Origin: Aphelocoma coerulescens
Taxonomy: Eukaryota; Chordata; Aves; Passeriformes; Corvidae
Assembly: GCF_041296385.1 (NCBI RefSeq)
Contig: NW_027183503.1
Span: 62,001-126,000 of the forward strand
DNA length: 64,000 nt
Direction: 5' to 3'
Shown: positions 61,346 through 64,000 of the stretch, piece by piece
Layout: each line of letters opens with the position of its first letter
How positions within the stretch are numbered: the first letter of the stretch is position 1
Made by a program: the position numbers and the translations under genes
The notes under the pieces: model-generated
The model's database searches: none
Seen by the model: only the letters and a program-made list of their open reading frames with translations
Told to the model about the DNA's origin: nothing

Positions 61346-63525
61346 TGCCTTTCAACTGAGCCTGAGAGGGGGGAGAGGAAAAAAAACCGGACAAACTTCT
61401 CAGAGCGTTTGTTCAAGGACACACATACACACTCCTCTGCATCCTGCTTGCAGCAAGAGCAGAGGGAAGCAACTTTGTTTCTTTTTAGCCAATTTTCAGC
61501 TCCTTTTCTCTGGGGGGAGATGGAGAGTTGAACTTTGTTTTCCTGGGACTTCGGGGGTTTTTTTTCCCTTCTCCTCTTCTTGACTCTTTCAACATCAGAG
61601 CACATTGGGAGAATTTTCTCCCGAGGTTGGGGCCCTGAATGTGGGCCCATGAGCCAGCTGCAAGGAGGAGGAGAGAGACTACACCTACGGAAGTGTTGGG
61701 GTTCCTCCCCCCTGCCATGAGGTCATGGGAGAGGGGACCCTGGGGTAGAGGCATGGCCTGGGCACGGGGGGTCTCCCTGCTCCCTGCTCACATGTGCCCT
61801 AACCCTGTTCAGCACTGCTTATTTTGTGTTGCCCTGTGCGAGGAGGGCCCTGGTTGTGCCGTGATTGCTCAGTTCTTTGGCAGTGCCCCGCCCATGTGGC
61901 TGGAGAAGAAAGAGCTCTGAAACTTCTCTCAAGAATCGCTCCCTGTTTCTTTGCACGGGCCTCGCTGTCTATGGATGTTTCAGGAGACCCCACCGAAACA
62001 CAGAAGGACTCTCAAATTATCCCAGCTTTCTCTGCACAGCGAGAGGTTTTAATATTTAGCATTGTTATCCTTTTCCTGTGTGTTTGTTAAAAAAATAGTT
62101 TTTATCTCTTTCACTTTCTTCCCAGGAAAGTTCTTTTTTCCAAAAACCTGGTGGGGGAGGGCTGGGTGTAACCTGCCTTCTATCAGAGGATATTTTCCTC
62201 CACATTTGTCCAAACCGGCACAGCCTGTCCTTTCCTGGGTCTCTGTTGCAGATGGAAGCTGCTGGTGCCATTGTCAGCTTGAAGCACTCTTTTGATGCAA
62301 GCAGATGTTGCCAGGTGTGTTCAGCAGCTGTTGCTCAATGCTTATGCCAAGCTATTGTGTTCCTCATGGAACCAAGGAGCCATTGTGACACTGCAGGGGC
62401 TGATGGCATCAATGAGGCAATTGTGACAGTAAAGAACCTCCTAGAAACAAGGCTCCATTGTGACACCGTGGGGAATCATGGAATCAAGGAGCCCATTGTG
62501 ACACGGCTGCACGGAACCAATGGTCCATGGTTACACGGCGGATTCAAGAAGAGCACAGTGACACCACGCAACATCACGGAACCATAGGTCCATTGTGACA
62601 CAGCGGGGCCTCATGGAAACAAGGGGACCATTGTGGCAAAGCAGGGCCTAATGGAAGCATGGAGGGCATTGTGACACTAAGGAAACTCCTGGAACCAAGA
62701 TGACCACTGGCACATAATGGAACCTCATGGAAGCAAGCCTCCACGATGACTTTGGAGGGCCTCAGGGACCACAGGACCCATTGTGACACAGCAGGACCTG
62801 GTGGAACCAAGGAGCCTTTGTGATACTCCAGATCCACATGGAAGCCAGGGTGCACTGAGACACAGCGGGGCCTTGTTGGAACCAAAGACACCTCTGCAAA
62901 AAGCAGGCTAGCTCATAGAAGCAAGGAGTCCATTGTTACAACATCAAAGCTATGGAAGCAAGGGACCATTGTGACACTGCGGGGCCTCATGGAACCAATT
63001 GTCCATGATGACAGTGCGGATCAAAAGAGACCATGGTGACACTGCGGAACCTGATGGAACCAAGGAGCCATTGTGACACAGTGGGGCCTCATGGAATCAA
63101 GGAGACCATTGTGACCCAGGTGTTGCATGTGAAGGCAAGGAGCCATTGTGACACTTTGGGCTTCTTCCCTTGAGCTCTGCAGCTGGCTGTCCCAGCCCAG
63201 CGCACCATGTGCCACCTGCTCTCCTCAGGGCTCTGCCTGCACACAGCCCCAGGAGAAGTTTTCCTGTTTGCAAGGAAAGAATGGAAAAGCCGGAGCAGGT
63301 TTCCTAAACAACAAACCCCACTCAGGAGCCACATGCTCAGTACAGGCTGCCTGGAACGATGTCCCCTTTCTACAAGGGTCAGTGTGAGCAGGAATGAATG
63401 ATCTCTGGGAGCAGAATTCTCGGAGTCTTTCCACTGAATTCTCTGTCCCTGTGTCTTGGGGTGACTTTATTGTGTGTATCCCCTATTGCTGCTCTATGCC
63501 CAGAAGTGAACTTTGTGCATTTCTG
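61346..63525 (+). repeat. Monomer 29 (1022/790/368)
   Basis: Length 2,180 bp; subrepeat block 62368-63157. It starts like monomer 28 but has six G in CACGGGGGGTC, CTCTGAAAC and TATCAGAG. CATCAATGAGG, GTAAAGAACC and CTGCACGG occur without the extra 38-bp copy, as in monomers 23 and 25. Confidence 0.95.
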
Positions 63526-64000
63526 TGCCTTTCAACTGAGCCTGAGAGGGGGGAGAGGAAAAAAAACCGGACAAACTTCTCAGAGCGTTTGTTCAAGGAC
63601 ACACATACACACTCCTCTGCATCCTGCTTGCAGCAAGAGTGGAGGAAGCAACCTTGTTTCTTTTTAGCCAGTTTTCAGCTCTTTTTCTCTGGGGGGAGAT
63701 GGAGAGTTGAACTTTGTTTTCCTGGGACTTTGGGGGTTTTTTTCCCTTCTCCTCTTCTTGACTCTTTCAACATCAGAGCACATTGGGAGAATTTTCTCCC
63801 GAGGTTGGGGCCCTGAATGTGGGCCCATGAGCCAGCTGCAAGGAGGAGGAGAGAGACTACACCTACGGAAGTGTTGGGGTTCCTCCCCCCTGCCATGAGG
63901 TCATGGGAGAGGGGACCCTGGGGTAGAGGCATGGCCTGGGCACGGGGGGTCTCCCTGCTCCCTGCTCACATGTGCCCTAACCCTGTTCAGCACTGCTTAT
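63526..64000 (+). repeat. Monomer 30 (partial, cut by window end)
   Basis: Only the first 475 bp are present, ending in the CACTGCTTAT that precedes TTTGTGTTGCC in other monomers. It carries AGTGGAGGAAGC, CTTTGGGGG, GAGGTTGGGG, CCTAACCC and six G, so it belongs with monomers 14, 16, 17, 19 and 20 in this part. Confidence 0.95.

Larger units (their letters stand above)
1..64000 (+). repeat. Macrosatellite tandem array (29.2 monomers of ~2.19 kb)
   Basis: The same ~2.19-kb sequence recurs head to tail across the whole window. The motif TGCCTTTCAACTGAGC starts at 1, 2180, 4392, 6572, 8784, 10967, 13152, 15332, 17511, 19723, 21906, 24090, 26271, 28448, 30660, 32839, 35055, 37267, 39442, 41659, 43871, 46050, 48228, 50407, 52591, 54770, 56954, 59133, 61346 and 63526. 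No inversion, gap, unrelated insertion or array edge is visible. No stretch holds a recognisable gene. ORFs longer than 60 codons occur but recur as a by-product of the repeat; the longest is 182 codons at 36952-37500. The monomer family is not one I can name. That it is a nuclear eukaryotic satellite is an inference from its architecture. Confidence 0.98.

Noticed and set aside
1..64000. Ribosomal DNA, alpha-type centromeric satellite or telomeric repeat
   Set aside because: No rRNA core sequence, no ~171-bp periodicity or CENP-B-box-like motif, and no TTAGGG tract was seen.
1..64000. A multigene array comparable to D4Z4/DUX4
   Set aside because: That would need a long ORF kept in each monomer. 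None of the frames stays open for more than 182 codons and none is conserved.

Overview
The whole 64 kb window is one uninterrupted head-to-tail tandem array of a complex macrosatellite. I count 29 complete monomers of 2,175-2,217 bp (mean about 2,190 bp) and a last partial one of 475 bp, all in the same orientation. I see no conventional gene, RNA gene, intact transposon, CRISPR array or non-repetitive flank. Both ends of the window lie inside the array, so the array is longer than 64 kb. The composition and architecture (kilobase monomers, nested higher-order repeats, splice-acceptor-like and GC-box-like motifs, no operon-like coding) indicate a eukaryotic, most likely vertebrate, nuclear genome. 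A bird is my weak guess: I recall degenerate CCATTGTGACAC / GGAACCAAGGAG minisatellites from songbird assemblies. This is memory, not a search result.

Each monomer has three parts. Phased to the first base of the window, they are: (1) a 5' part of 1,017-1,023 bp without obvious internal repetition, holding an A-run, a short CA tract, a long pyrimidine tract, two small inverted repeats, a G-rich stretch, a GC box and two 3'-splice-site look-alikes; (2) a block of about 21 degenerate ~37-bp subrepeats that is 790, 794/795 or 828 bp long; (3) a 3' part of 364, 368 or 369 bp with two EcoRI sites 22 bp apart. The three length states combine into a barcode that identifies monomer subtypes.

The array is organised as changing higher-order repeats (HORs). 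Bases 1-8783 hold two copies of a dimer (A-B, about 4.39 kb). Bases 4392-26270 hold a five-monomer block (A-B-C-D plus a divergent fifth) at a period of about 10.94 kb. Bases 30660-43870 hold two copies of a trimer (F-G-H, about 6.6 kb). Bases 48228-56953 hold two copies of another dimer (4,363 bp). Monomers 12-14, 21-22 and 27-29 are mosaics between these families, as expected from unequal exchange and gene conversion.

Short ORFs recur at the monomer period in several frames and on both strands, but they start mostly at non-ATG codons, are broken by small indels in sister monomers and show no recognisable domain. I therefore annotate no CDS. The most interesting content is the satellite itself: its composite structure, its HOR switching, the spread of one 38-bp subrepeat gain, and exon-like and promoter-like motifs carried by nearly every monomer.
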